Source: Firmicutes bacterium UBA4874 (GTDB taxonomy: Bacteria > Bacillota > Clostridia > Caldicoprobacterales > DTU083). From it: a stretch of 17,386 nucleotides of DNA. Position 1 is the stretch's first letter, and the number at the start of each line of letters is the position of its first letter. Location of the stretch: the NCBI GenBank assembly GCA_002399435.1, contig DHDO01000031.1, forward strand, positions 37,080-54,465. Reading direction: 5' to 3'. The position numbers and the translations under genes are program-made. The notes beneath the pieces were generated by a model. The model had not been told where the DNA came from, made no database searches, and was given only the letters and a program-made list of their open reading frames with translations. Positions 6,189 through 14,294 of the stretch are shown here, one piece after another.

Positions 6189-7103
6189 ATGGAAGAAGTC
6201 ATATTTGAAGCAAGAAACCTGACAAAGAAATATCGGAACAACCTGGCACTGGATCATATCAATCTTTCCCTGCGGCGCGGAGAAGTGTATGGTTTTATCG
6301 GCGAAAACGGTGCGGGAAAGACCACTGCGATACGTCTTATCACTGGCTTGTCGTTCCCAACAGAGGGAAGCATGGCGCTGTTTGGAAAATCGGGAACAAA
6401 AGAACTGCAAAGGCAGCGGGCCCGCATTGGATGCATGGTGGAAACCCCTGCGCTATATAAAAACATGACTGCGGTGCAGAACCTGGAGGCGCAGCGCATT
6501 CAGCGCGGCATCCCAAACCGGGACTGCATCGGCAAAACATTGAAGCTGGTGGGCTTATCCGACACCGGCAAAAAAGCCGTGCGTCACTTTTCTCTTGGTA
6601 TGCGCCAGCGGCTGGGCATCGCAATGGCTTTGCTCAATGACCCGGAATTCCTGATTCTGGATGAGCCGATCAACGGCCTGGATCCATCCGGCATTGTGGA
6701 GATACGGGATCTGATCCGGCAGCTCAATCAGGAAAGAGGAATTACCTTTCTTGTATCCAGCCATATTCTCAATGAGCTGTATCAGACAGCCACATGTTAT
6801 ATCCTGCTGCACAAGGGCCGCGTACTGGAGGAACTGACGCAGAGGGAACTGGATGAAAAATGCAGGCGACATATTGCGATCAAGACAAACGATGCCGCCC
6901 AAACAACAATTACGCTGGAAAACAATCTTCTCACGACGAACTTTCAGGTCATGCCGGATGGCACCGTCCGCCTCTACGACCATTTGGACAATATGGAGGA
7001 AGTGGCGCAGGCTCTTTCCCGGGCAGGACTGCTTGTGACAGGTCTCAGCCTTGCCGGAGACAGCCTGGAAGATTATTTCTTTCATAAAATAGGAGGCCGA
7101 TAA
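6189..7103 (+). CDS. ABC transporter ATP-binding protein, BcrA/LanF type
   Basis: About 304 residues. It powers a peptide-antibiotic exporter or immunity pump at the cytoplasmic membrane. Residue numbers from ATG 6189: Walker A GENGAGKT 38-45, signature FSLGMRQR 134-141, Walker B D158-E159 in LILDEPINGLDP, and H-loop H192 (VSSH). The Q-loop glutamine is replaced by glutamate (E85, MVETPALY), the 'E-loop' described for lantibiotic immunity ATPases (LanF). The roughly 80 C-terminal residues are the accessory tail common in BcrA-type ATPases. ATG 6189 lies nine bases after GGGAG; ATG 6180 is possible but has a weaker site. It is followed after one base by the first permease. The cargo is probably a bacitracin-, lantibiotic- or host-peptide-like molecule, by inference. 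Confidence 0.92.
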   Translation: MEEVIFEARNLTKKYRNNLALDHINLSLRRGEVYGFIGENGAGKTTAIRLITGLSFPTEGSMALFGKSGTKELQRQRARIGCMVETPALYKNMTAVQNLEAQRIQRGIPNRDCIGKTLKLVGLSDTGKKAVRHFSLGMRQRLGIAMALLNDPEFLILDEPINGLDPSGIVEIRDLIRQLNQERGITFLVSSHILNELYQTATCYILLHKGRVLEELTQRELDEKCRRHIAIKTNDAAQTTITLENNLLTTNFQVMPDGTVRLYDHLDNMEEVAQALSRAGLLVTGLSLAGDSLEDYFFHKIGGR

Positions 7104-7104
7104 T

Positions 7105-7818
7105 ATGGGAAAACTCCTGCACACAGAATGGTACAAATTCGTTCACGATAAAAACTTCGGAGCTCTTTCCATTGCAGTCGTTCTGTTCAACATGATTATG
7201 CTTTCGGGAACTTCCGTGTGGGATCTGTCCGGGCAGTCTGCTTTGACGGAATGCATGAAAAAAGAAATCGCAACCGTACTCCTGGCCTGTATTTACGGGG
7301 GGATTTCCCTCGGCGGTGATTTTGCCGACCGTACTCTGTACCATGGCTTGATGACGGGAAGAAGCCGGAGCTCTGTTCTGATTGCAAAAACGATTGTTTT
7401 TACAGCTGCGGCAAACTTTCTTTTGTTTTGCTTTCCGTTTCTCCTTATCCTTTTCTGCTCCCTGAAAAATGGATGGGGAACAGCAATTTCCGCGGAACAT
7501 CTTCTGCATGGGTTTGGTGTGGTATGGTCGCTGCTCCTTCTAGGATGTGCCATCAATGCCCTTCCCCTGCTATCCGCCGTCTGCTTCCGTGATATTGGCC
7601 GTACGACTGGCATCCCCATCGTCCTGTATTTTATCATGATTCTTTTATTGAACAGTCCCCATACTGCCATATGGTCAAAAATTCTGCCGGCTGGGCTTCT
7701 GATTTTAACGGCAGATGGGACGATTTCCCCTGCTTATGGCATCCTGGCCGGAGCATTGTGGTTCGCCTGGCTCACAGCGATTTCCATTTTTACTTTCCGC
7801 CGGGCGGAACTGCGTTAA
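7105..7818 (+). CDS. ABC transporter permease (LanE/BcrB-like), six helices
   Basis: The 237-residue hydrophobic protein begins with a short amphipathic stretch (LLHTEWYKFVHDKNF) typical of ABC-2 permeases of immunity pumps. About six membrane helices follow, near residues 15-35, 50-68, 92-122, 135-157, 163-185 and 192-232. A cytoplasmic loop (DFADRTLYHGLMTGRSRSS, about 72-90) matches the conserved 'RT...G.sR' motif between helices 2 and 3. AGGAGG at 7091-7096 lies inside the end of the ATPase gene, whose stop is one base before this ATG, so the two are tightly coupled. It should form a heteromeric channel with the next permease. Confidence 0.85.
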   Translation: MGKLLHTEWYKFVHDKNFGALSIAVVLFNMIMLSGTSVWDLSGQSALTECMKKEIATVLLACIYGGISLGGDFADRTLYHGLMTGRSRSSVLIAKTIVFTAAANFLLFCFPFLLILFCSLKNGWGTAISAEHLLHGFGVVWSLLLLGCAINALPLLSAVCFRDIGRTTGIPIVLYFIMILLLNSPHTAIWSKILPAGLLILTADGTISPAYGILAGALWFAWLTAISIFTFRRAELR

Positions 7819-7833
7819 GGAGGCGTATACGAA

Positions 7834-8628
7834 ATGAGCAATTTAATGAAACACAGATGGTTCGAGCTGCGTCATCAGCCCATTTTCTGGTGGACCTGGG
7901 CGATATGCTGCGTATTTTCCTTCCTTTTGATTGGCATGGGCGGGGATCAATATATGACAGAAACGCCCATGGTCGCCGGGGTTTCCCCGGATTGGACGGG
8001 CCTTTTTATGAATGCGGCAGCAGACTGCATCCTTCCACTGATGATCGTCAGCGGAGCGTTTACTGCCATGCTGCTCAGCCAGCCGTTTTCCAGCCGGACC
8101 GTGGACCTGGAAGTCGCTGCAGGGCACAGCAGGGCAAAGATCTTCGCAAGCCAGTGCATTGTCGGTTTCACAGTGATCAATATCACCGTGCTGATCCCTG
8201 TCTTGCTGGCAGCCCTGTGCTGGATCGGAAGAGTCCCCATGCCCTCCGCGGCGATTGTGGTCCCTTATCTGATACGAGTCCTTTTCCTTCTGCTTCTACT
8301 GGATTTTTGCGCTTTTTCATCCTGTATCCTGTTTATTGTCCTGTTTCGCGATACCGCAAAATCCATGGCAGTATCCGCAATTTTCCTCCTTATAATGTTC
8401 TGGACGTTACCTGCGATGGAAGCTCCGCTGGCCAAAGCGCCTGGAATGGCCTACCCGCTGACACCGACCCTGCCCCTGCTGCTGCATCCCGCTTTCCTGA
8501 TGCGATATGCCCTGTATGCAACACTGACTCCCTCGCAGACGCTGTGGACAGCCGGCATAGCCATTATCTGGACTGTCCTGCCTCTGAGCGCTGCCTATTG
8601 TGTGTTCCGTAAATGTGAGTTAAAATGA
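7834..8628 (+). CDS. ABC transporter permease (LanG/BcrB-like), six helices
   Basis: The 264-residue membrane protein is a distant relative of the preceding permease. It has an opening MSNLMKHRWFELRHQPIFWW, a first helix at about 20-38, a loop with the conserved pattern QPFSSRTVDLEVAAGHSRAK between helices 2 and 3, and further helices to residue 255. The ribosome site AAGGAGG at 7817-7823 overlaps the previous stop codon and serves ATG 7834. Two non-identical permeases with one ATPase is the LanFEG/CprABC arrangement. It probably completes the pump that removes a membrane-active peptide. The substrate cannot be deduced. Confidence 0.85.
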   Translation: MSNLMKHRWFELRHQPIFWWTWAICCVFSFLLIGMGGDQYMTETPMVAGVSPDWTGLFMNAAADCILPLMIVSGAFTAMLLSQPFSSRTVDLEVAAGHSRAKIFASQCIVGFTVINITVLIPVLLAALCWIGRVPMPSAAIVVPYLIRVLFLLLLLDFCAFSSCILFIVLFRDTAKSMAVSAIFLLIMFWTLPAMEAPLAKAPGMAYPLTPTLPLLLHPAFLMRYALYATLTPSQTLWTAGIAIIWTVLPLSAAYCVFRKCELK

Positions 8629-8675
8629 CATGAGAAAAAAGATAGGAAGCGAATCACGGAAAGAAGGCGGTGTAA

Positions 8676-9599
8676 ACGATCCGGATACTGTTACTGGTCA
8701 TAAGTATACTGGCACTCGTTTCAGGAATCCGCCTTTTTCGTCTGAAGAGGCAGCTTCGGGATATCACCGTGCAACTGGAAGAACGCACCGACGGGAAAAC
8801 AGAAAAAAAGGTCACCGTAGCATTGGTCGACAGGGATCCCAGTAAACTTGCCGCGGCGGTAAACCACAACCTGGATTTTCAAAGGAAGCTTCGAATCGAC
8901 ACACGCCGCAGCGATCTTCAGTTAAAAGATTCCATTGCAAACCTCAGCCATGATCTGCGGACCCCTCTGACCTCCACTTTGGGATACCTGCAATTGTCCC
9001 GGAATCCGGGATGCCCGGAGGAAAAGCGGGAGAAATATCTGAAAACCGCCGAGGATAAAGCGCATAGTCTGAAATCCATGATCAACAATCTATATGAATT
9101 ATCTGTGCTGGATGTCCGGGAAGCCTCCCTTAAAACAGGAGCAATGGATTTGAATTTATTGTTGGGAGATGTTCTGGCGGATCAATATGAATCCTTTCAA
9201 AAACTTGGGATTTCCTTTGATATTCATCTTCCGAACCATCCTGTCCGAATATCCGGCGACCGAGTCGCCTGCACCCGCATCATCCAGAACCTGCTGAACA
9301 ATGCATCCCGTTATGCGGAGGAAAATGTGGAAATCACTTTGGAGGAATCCGGATCCCATGCCTTTTTATCCGTCCGCAATGCCGCACCCAATCTGAGGGA
9401 AGAGGATATCGGTCATTTGTTTGAACGGTTCTATACAGCAGACAAATCCCGGAGCAACGGCGGTTCCGGATTGGGCCTTACTATCGTAAAAACCCTGCTG
9501 GAGAAAATGAATGGCAAGGTGGCTGAGGTGTCTCTGAAGGAACACATCCTCACGATAAAAGTGGGATTTCCGAGGATTCGCTCGTCTCCTCTCCGCTAG
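8676..9599 (+). CDS. sensor histidine kinase with one membrane helix; no canonical start codon before its anchor
   Basis: The kinase core is intact: H-box SHDLRTP (H92 counting from ACG 8676), N-box RIIQNLLNNASRYA, and G2 GGSGLGLTIVK. The first ATP-lid motif (DxGxG) is replaced by NAAPN, as I recall from other small kinases of peptide-resistance operons. In the same frame upstream of the first usual start (GTG 8769) lie 31 codons that encode a membrane helix (RILLLVISILALVSG) and the basic linker FRLKRQLRDI. Both belong to this family, so the real protein should include them. The frame opens after TAA (8673-8675) and holds only ACG 8676, ATC 8679 and CTG codons as possible starts. AAGGCGG (8664-8670) is well placed for ACG or ATC. 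An ATG-to-ACG change is the simplest explanation. With one helix and no sensor domain, it probably relies on the transporter or membrane for sensing. Confidence 0.82.
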   Translation, partial: TIRILLLVISILALVSGIRLFRLKRQLRDITVQLEERTDGKTEKKVTVALVDRDPSKLAAAVNHNLDFQRKLRIDTRRSDLQLKDSIANLSHDLRTPLTSTLGYLQLSRNPGCPEEKREKYLKTAEDKAHSLKSMINNLYELSVLDVREASLKTGAMDLNLLLGDVLADQYESFQKLGISFDIHLPNHPVRISGDRVACTRIIQNLLNNASRYAEENVEITLEESGSHAFLSVRNAAPNLREEDIGHLFERFYTADKSRSNGGSGLGLTIVKTLLEKMNGKVAEVSLKEHILTIKVGFPRIRSSPLR

Positions 9600-9817
9600 C
9601 CCCGCCAGTGGACCATCATAATCATCCATGAATCTCCGAATTTGCCGAGCAAGGACAGAAGATGTCAGTGATACACAAAACAATGACGCCAGGACAAGCT
9701 TTGATAAACCCGTTGATATTCTCATTCAAGTCGCGTATGCTATGGTTATTCCCAGAGACGTGAGGAACCCCATTGACGGCGATAGTCACGCAGAAAAATA
9801 AAGGACGGTAAAAACCA
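9600..9817. other. 218-base gap between the two modules
   Basis: No convincing gene, RNA or inverted-repeat terminator was found. A plus-strand frame at 9628-9801 could encode 57 residues but has no ribosome site and no recognised similarity. The gap holds the candidate promoter of the next module. It also marks the change from G+C-richer to A+T-richer genes. Confidence 0.5.
9713..9741 (+). promoter_or_regulatory. candidate sigma-A promoter of the second module
   Basis: TTGATA (9713-9718) and TATGCT (9736-9741) are separated by exactly 17 bases. This predicts a start near 9748 and a leader of about 70 bases before the response regulator gene. Confidence 0.45.
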
Positions 9818-10504
9818 ATGAAACGAATTTTCTTTGTGGAAGATGATTTGAGCTTAATCAGCGGTTTATCTTTTGCCCTCAAAAGGCAGGGGTATGAGAT
9901 AGCTATTGCCCGTACCAGTCTTGAAGCGGAAAAACTATGGACAGACGGGAAATATGATCTGGTGATTCTGGACATATCCCTTCCCGATGGTTCCGGCTAT
10001 GATATATGCAAAAAAATCCGTAAAACATCAAAGGTACCGATTATGTTTCTTACTGCTGCGGATGAAGAAACGGATATCATAATGGGGCTCGATATTGGCG
10101 GCGACGATTATATAACAAAGCCATTCAAACTGGCGGTGTTCCTGTCGAGAATAAATGCTCTGCTTCGCAGAAGCGATAACTTTTATCAGACAGATACTGA
10201 ATTAGATTCCAATGGTATAAACGTACAATTGCTGAAGGGAGAAGTTTATAAAAATGGAGAACAACTTGACTTGACAGCAAGTGAGTATAAATTGCTGTGC
10301 CTGTTTATGAAAAATCCTGATCTTGTTCTTTCTCCGGAACAGATTCTAGGCAAACTATGGGACTGCAATGGAAGCTATATCGATAACAATGCTCTTACCG
10401 TATATGTACGCAGACTGCGTACAAAAATCGAAGACGACCCGAGTGAGCCACGAAAAATAGTAACGGTTCGACGCATGGGATATAAATGGAATACTGCGGA
10501 TTGA
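9818..10504 (+). CDS. OmpR/PhoB-family response regulator of the second module
   Basis: The protein has 228 residues. The receiver domain has E8, D9 and D10, phosphoacceptor D52 (VILDISLP), T79 and K101 (YITKPF). The winged-helix output domain occupies about 130-226 and ends in VTVRRMGYKW. AAAGGACGG around 9801-9809 serves ATG 9818. It is followed after eight bases by its presumed partner kinase and then by an ABC transporter, the usual order for BceRS-like antimicrobial-peptide systems. It is only distantly similar to the regulator at 5442, so the two modules are not a recent duplication. Codon use is more A+T-rich than in the first module. Confidence 0.93.
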   Translation: MKRIFFVEDDLSLISGLSFALKRQGYEIAIARTSLEAEKLWTDGKYDLVILDISLPDGSGYDICKKIRKTSKVPIMFLTAADEETDIIMGLDIGGDDYITKPFKLAVFLSRINALLRRSDNFYQTDTELDSNGINVQLLKGEVYKNGEQLDLTASEYKLLCLFMKNPDLVLSPEQILGKLWDCNGSYIDNNALTVYVRRLRTKIEDDPSEPRKIVTVRRMGYKWNTAD

Positions 10505-10512
10505 GGTGCTTT

Positions 10513-11550
10513 ATGAGAATACTGGCAAATAGAAAAATAAAATTGCTTTTTTCCTTAACATTGATGTTCATCATCGCATTCATCTTGCTTTCTGTCCTTT
10601 TTATAGGTTTGAAATTGGAAAATGCAGCACGGTATATACTGATTTCTTCCCTGATCATGGGCCTTTCCATATTGGCAGCCGGAGCCTGGTACTTCACGGG
10701 ACAAAATAAAACCATGGAAAATGCGGTAAGGGAAATCAGAGAATATATTTCCGGAAATCAGAGCGCACGTATTGAATGTGATGAAGAAGGAGAGCTGTAC
10801 CGGCTATTCCATGAAGTAAACTCCCTGGCTTCCATTTTAAATGCCCACGCTGAAAAAGAGGAAAGAGCAAAGCAGTTTTTGAAAAATGCCATCTCCGATA
10901 TTTCCCATCAGTTAAAAACTCCACTTGCTGCCATGAATATCTATAATGGTATTCTGCAGGACGAAGCAAAGAATCTTCCAACAATCCAGAAATTTACGGT
11001 TCTTTCTGAAGAGGAGCTTGACCGGATCGAAATGCTGGTGCAGAACCTCTTGAAAATTACAAAATTTGATTCCGGAACAATTGTGATTGAAAAGGCGGAA
11101 GAAAATGTATCCGAAATGATGAACAGCATAGAAAGGCACTATTCTTTCCGTGCCAGGCAGGAAGAAAAGGAATGGCATCTGTCCGGTGATAACAACATTA
11201 CTTTCTTATGCGACCGTAATTGGATAATGGAAGCCATCAGCAATATTGTTAAAAACGCTTTTGACCATACACAAAAAGGAAATGCCATTCATATTGAATG
11301 GAAACAATTTGCATCCGTTCTTCAAGTCATCATAAAAGACAATGGAAGCGGCATTCATCCGGAGGATTTACACCATATTTTTAAAAGATTCTATCGCAGT
11401 CGCTTTTCTCAGGACACACAGGGAATCGGACTCGGCCTGCCGCTTGCGAAAGCCATTGTTGAAGCACACAGTGGAACCATTCTGGTGGACAGCGAATTGG
11501 GCATTGGTACCACCTTTACAATCAATTTCTTAATTCCTACAGAATTGTAG
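10513..11550 (+). CDS. sensor histidine kinase with two helices and a minimal external loop
   Basis: The kinase has 345 residues from ATG 10513, which lies behind GAGGTG (10503-10508, overlapping the response regulator stop). The in-frame ATG at 10486 is inside the regulator gene and lacks a ribosome site. Two helices at about 10-32 and 41-61 are joined by roughly eight residues, so there is no extracellular sensor domain. A HAMP-like linker (about 62-115) leads to the H-box SDISHQLKTPLAA (H132), N-box NIVKNAFDHT, G1 DNGSGI and G2 GIGLGLPLAK. This is the plan of intramembrane-sensing kinases such as BceS, which sense through their partner ABC transporter rather than binding the drug directly. 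The partner genes follow immediately. Assignment as kinase is firm; the sensing mode is inferred. Confidence 0.92.
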   Translation: MRILANRKIKLLFSLTLMFIIAFILLSVLFIGLKLENAARYILISSLIMGLSILAAGAWYFTGQNKTMENAVREIREYISGNQSARIECDEEGELYRLFHEVNSLASILNAHAEKEERAKQFLKNAISDISHQLKTPLAAMNIYNGILQDEAKNLPTIQKFTVLSEEELDRIEMLVQNLLKITKFDSGTIVIEKAEENVSEMMNSIERHYSFRARQEEKEWHLSGDNNITFLCDRNWIMEAISNIVKNAFDHTQKGNAIHIEWKQFASVLQVIIKDNGSGIHPEDLHHIFKRFYRSRFSQDTQGIGLGLPLAKAIVEAHSGTILVDSELGIGTTFTINFLIPTEL

Positions 11551-11622
11551 GGTCAGCGTCATATCACAGTAGGACTGACATGCTAATCTTTCAATAACAA
11601 GACAGAAAGAGGTGGACAACCC

Positions 11623-12318
11623 ATGAATTTATTGGAAGTCAAATCCATTTCCAAAACTTATGGCAGCGGAGAAACAGCAGTACATGCTTTAAAGAAAGTC
11701 AGCTTTTGTGTTCCCAAGGGGGAATTCGTGGCAGTGGTTGGTGAATCGGGTTCCGGCAAAAGTACGCTTCTCAATATGCTGGGTGCACTGGATACCCCCA
11801 CTTCCGGCAAGGTATGGATTGACGGCGAGGATATTTTTGAGATGAAAGACAGCAGCCGGACAATCTTCCGGCGCAGAAATATTGGATTTGTTTTTCAGAG
11901 TTTCAATCTCATCCCGGAATTGAATATTGAGCAAAATATCATATTCCCCGTATTGCTTGATTATCAAAAGCCCGACAGGAGATATCTGCAGGAATTACTT
12001 ACGGTGCTAAATTTGAAGGATCGCAGCCGCCATCTGCCCGGTCAATTATCCGGCGGGCAGCAGCAGCGTGCAGCAATAGGCCGTGCACTGATTACGCGGC
12101 CATCCCTTATCCTTGCAGACGAGCCGACAGGTAATCTGGACACACAGAACAGCAGCGAGGTGATCACTTTGCTAAAAGAGGCCTCAAGGAAGTATGAACA
12201 GACGATTATCATGATTACCCATAATCGAAGTATCGCACAAACCGCAGACCGGATACTGCAGGTATCCGACGGTGTACTGACCGACCTGGGAGGTGCCGCA
12301 AATGAAAAGCTATCTTAG
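11623..12318 (+). CDS. ABC transporter ATP-binding protein, MacB/LolD/BceA type
   Basis: The protein has 231 residues. Walker A is GESGSGKST (40-48), the Q-loop glutamine is Q92 ([10 protein letters not shown]), the signature is LSGGQQQR (142-149), Walker B is [12 protein letters not shown] with D166-E167, and the switch is H200 (MITH). The [13 protein letters not shown] stretch and TGNLD are hallmarks of the MacB/LolD/FtsE/BceA branch. This branch works with FtsX-type permeases as mechanotransmission machines rather than ordinary pumps. AAAGAGGTGG before ATG 11623 is a strong ribosome site. The gene overlaps the permease gene by 17 bases. Likely role: removal of, or protection from, a peptide antibiotic, signalling through the kinase upstream. 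Confidence 0.94.
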   Translation: MNLLEVKSISKTYGSGETAVHALKKVSFCVPKGEFVAVVGESGSGKSTLLNMLGALDTPTSGKVWIDGEDIFEMKDSSRTIFRRRNIGFVFQSFNLIPELNIEQNIIFPVLLDYQKPDRRYLQELLTVLNLKDRSRHLPGQLSGGQQQRAAIGRALITRPSLILADEPTGNLDTQNSSEVITLLKEASRKYEQTIIMITHNRSIAQTADRILQVSDGVLTDLGGAANEKLS

Positions 12319-14116
12319 CCTGATCCCTATTTCTGCAAAGGTACACAGACGACAAAACCGTATGACGCTTCTATGCATCATCTTTGCCGTTTTCCTCGTA
12401 ACGTCCGTTTTCAGCATGGCGGACATGGGGATCCGAATGGAGGAAACAAGATTATTGAACAAGCATGGAAGTCAGGCACTGAAAGCGTTTGGAAGCAGTG
12501 CAGCGGTACAGACAGTCTATCCCATTGCTGCGGTGCTGGTTGTTCTCATTCTGATTGCAGGAGTACTGATGATTGCAAGCAGTATCAACAGCAGTGTCGC
12601 CCAAAGGACAAAATTTTTCGGAATGATGCGCTGTATTGGAATGAGCAAACAGCAAATTATCCATTTTGTAAGACTGGAAGCTCTGAACTGGTGCAAAACT
12701 GCGGTTCCGACAGGCGTTGTAATTGGAATCGCAGCCACATGGGGACTGTGTGCTGCGCTACGATTCCTTGTTGGCGAAGAATTTTCCAATATCCCTCTTT
12801 TCGGAATCAGCGCAATTGGTATCCTCAGTGGGGTTATCACAGGTATTGTCACGGTGCTGATTGCCGCAAGATCTCCGGCAAAACGGGCAGCAAAAGTATC
12901 TCCTGTTACAGCAGTTTCCGGAAATTCAGAGAGTACGAAAGGTGTACGTCAGGCAGTGGTGAATACACACGCTTTCAAAATAGAAACTGCTCTTGGCGTT
13001 CATCATGCAGTATCAGCAAGGAAAAATCGGATCCTTATGACCGGCTCGTTTGCCCTCAGTATTATTCTCTTTTTAAGTTTTTCGGTTCTGATTGATTTTA
13101 TCGGCTACCTCATGCCTCAATCGTCCGGGACTTCTGATATTGACATTTCAAGCAGCGACAGCTCCAATTCCATAGACAGGAAGCTGCTTGACAAAATCAG
13201 TGGCATGGAAGGTGTTGAACATGTTTTTGGGCGCAGGAGTTGTTTTGATGTTCCCGCCGAATCAGAAAGGGATCCGATACCTTCCGGTACCATTGATCTG
13301 ATTTCTTATGATGAATTTGATTTGGATTGCCTTACAAAAGACGGCATGCTAAAAAAGGGCAGCGATATCTCAAAGGTGTATGGAGATAGTCATTCTGTGC
13401 TTGCAACCTGGGACAAAGACAGCCACCTGAAAATAGGCGATAAAGTGCGGGCAGGCAAGGAGGAACTTGAAATTGCAGGTTTGTTGACATATGACCCTTT
13501 CAGCAGGAACGGCCTCACAAATGGCAAAATAACGCTGATTGCTTCCGGCGATACATTTGTCCGTCTGACTGGTATAACGGATTACTCACTTGTTATGATA
13601 CAGACGGCAAAGGATGCTACAGACAAAGAAGTGACAGCAATCAGCAGCCTGTTGGATGAAAACTGTACGTTTCGTGACAGACGCGACCAGCGCACTACCG
13701 GCACCTATACGGCCTTTGTGCTCTGTGTATATGGATTTTTGGAAATTATTACCTTAGTTACGGTTTTTAATATCGTTAACAGCATCTCCATGAGTGTATC
13801 TGCAAGAATACAGCAGTACGGAGCAATGCGGGCGGTTGGAATGGACGGGCACCAAATAACAAAAATGATAGCTGCCGAAGCGTTTACCTATGCGTTATCC
13901 GGCTGCATTGTCGGCTGTACAGCTGGTTTGCTTATCAGCAAATTGCTGTATGACAAGCTCATTACCGCTCATTTCAGCTATGCTGTCTGGAGTTTGCCTG
14001 TCAAGCCACTGCTGATTATCCTTTTATTTGTTTTTCTTGCAGCCATTGCGGCGGTTTATGCTCCGTCAAAACGATTACGGAACATGTCTGTAACAGAGAC
14101 GCTAAATGAATTGTAA
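12302..14116 (+). CDS. FtsX-type ABC transporter permease, with an unusually short first external loop
   Basis: The protein has 604 residues from ATG 12302, which lies six bases after GGGAGGTG. The GTG at 12293 is rejected because it falls inside that ribosome site. It contains two FtsX domains, each with the marker turn after its helix ([14 protein letters not shown], about 106-119, and [14 protein letters not shown] near 505). Helix 1 is at about 22-39 and helices 2-4 at about 73-190. Helix 5 is near 242-268, followed by an extracellular domain of about 200 residues and then helices 6-8. Between helices 1 and 2 there are only about 33 residues. The relatives I remember carry a domain of roughly 200 residues there, so an internal in-frame loss is possible. 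Large segments are rich in Ser/Asp ([13 protein letters not shown]). Confidence 0.9.
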   Translation: MKSYLSLIPISAKVHRRQNRMTLLCIIFAVFLVTSVFSMADMGIRMEETRLLNKHGSQALKAFGSSAAVQTVYPIAAVLVVLILIAGVLMIASSINSSVAQRTKFFGMMRCIGMSKQQIIHFVRLEALNWCKTAVPTGVVIGIAATWGLCAALRFLVGEEFSNIPLFGISAIGILSGVITGIVTVLIAARSPAKRAAKVSPVTAVSGNSESTKGVRQAVVNTHAFKIETALGVHHAVSARKNRILMTGSFALSIILFLSFSVLIDFIGYLMPQSSGTSDIDISSSDSSNSIDRKLLDKISGMEGVEHVFGRRSCFDVPAESERDPIPSGTIDLISYDEFDLDCLTKDGMLKKGSDISKVYGDSHSVLATWDKDSHLKIGDKVRAGKEELEIAGLLTYDPFSRNGLTNGKITLIASGDTFVRLTGITDYSLVMIQTAKDATDKEVTAISSLLDENCTFRDRRDQRTTGTYTAFVLCVYGFLEIITLVTVFNIVNSISMSVSARIQQYGAMRAVGMDGHQITKMIAAEAFTYALSGCIVGCTAGLLISKLLYDKLITAHFSYAVWSLPVKPLLIILLFVFLAAIAAVYAPSKRLRNMSVTETLNEL

Positions 14117-14124
14117 ATGAATTG
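14103..14124 (+). repeat. 11-bp tandem duplication across the permease stop codon
   Basis: TAAATGAATTG occurs twice in direct succession (14103-14113 and 14114-14124). The permease stop TAA is the first codon of the second copy. This is probably a small slippage event. Confidence 0.8.
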
Positions 14125-14215
14125 CAATGGGATGAAAATAACCGGAGGCACCCTTTGGATCATACAATCAATCAAAGCCAGCGGAAAAGATAACAAAATA
14201 AAAATCAGGAAACAC

Positions 14216-14246
14216 TTGACTGCCCCCTTAGGGGCTGGCTTAAAAT
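14216..14246 (+). promoter_or_regulatory. MerR-type promoter and operator (19-bp spacer with internal palindrome)
   Basis: TTGACT (14216-14221) and TAAAAT (14241-14246) are separated by 19 bases, two more than optimal. The spacer contains the palindrome GCCCC-CTTA-GGGGC (14222-14235). An overlong spacer filled by a dyad is the signature of promoters that a MerR protein activates by untwisting DNA. The layout is very like the BmrR target as I recall it. It lies directly before a MerR-family gene, so autoregulation is the natural reading. Confidence 0.75.
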
Positions 14247-14294
14247 GATTATAGGAGCAATTAGGATTATGGAATCGTGTTGGGAGGAAAGATT

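Noticed and set aside
7671..8612. Plus-strand frame of 313 codons overlapping both permease genes
   Set aside because: Rich in Arg, Ser, Pro and His like a typical out-of-frame reading, and it conflicts with two well-supported membrane proteins that have strong ribosome sites.
8630..8845. 71-codon frame starting two bases after the second permease stop
   Set aside because: No ribosome site fits, the translation is low-complexity and basic, and the kinase anchor occupies the same DNA in another frame.
9366..9725. Minus-strand frame beginning with a signal-peptide-like stretch
   Set aside because: It runs antisense into the kinase gene, and nothing after the hydrophobic start looks like a protein family.
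9628..9801. 57-codon frame in the gap between the modules
   Set aside because: No ribosome site, no recognised similarity, and it ends inside the next gene's leader; left as a possibility in the gap entry only.
12373..13095. Second plus-strand frame inside the FtsX permease gene
   Set aside because: Out-of-frame shadow with unnatural composition; the permease frame has helices and both FtsX motifs.
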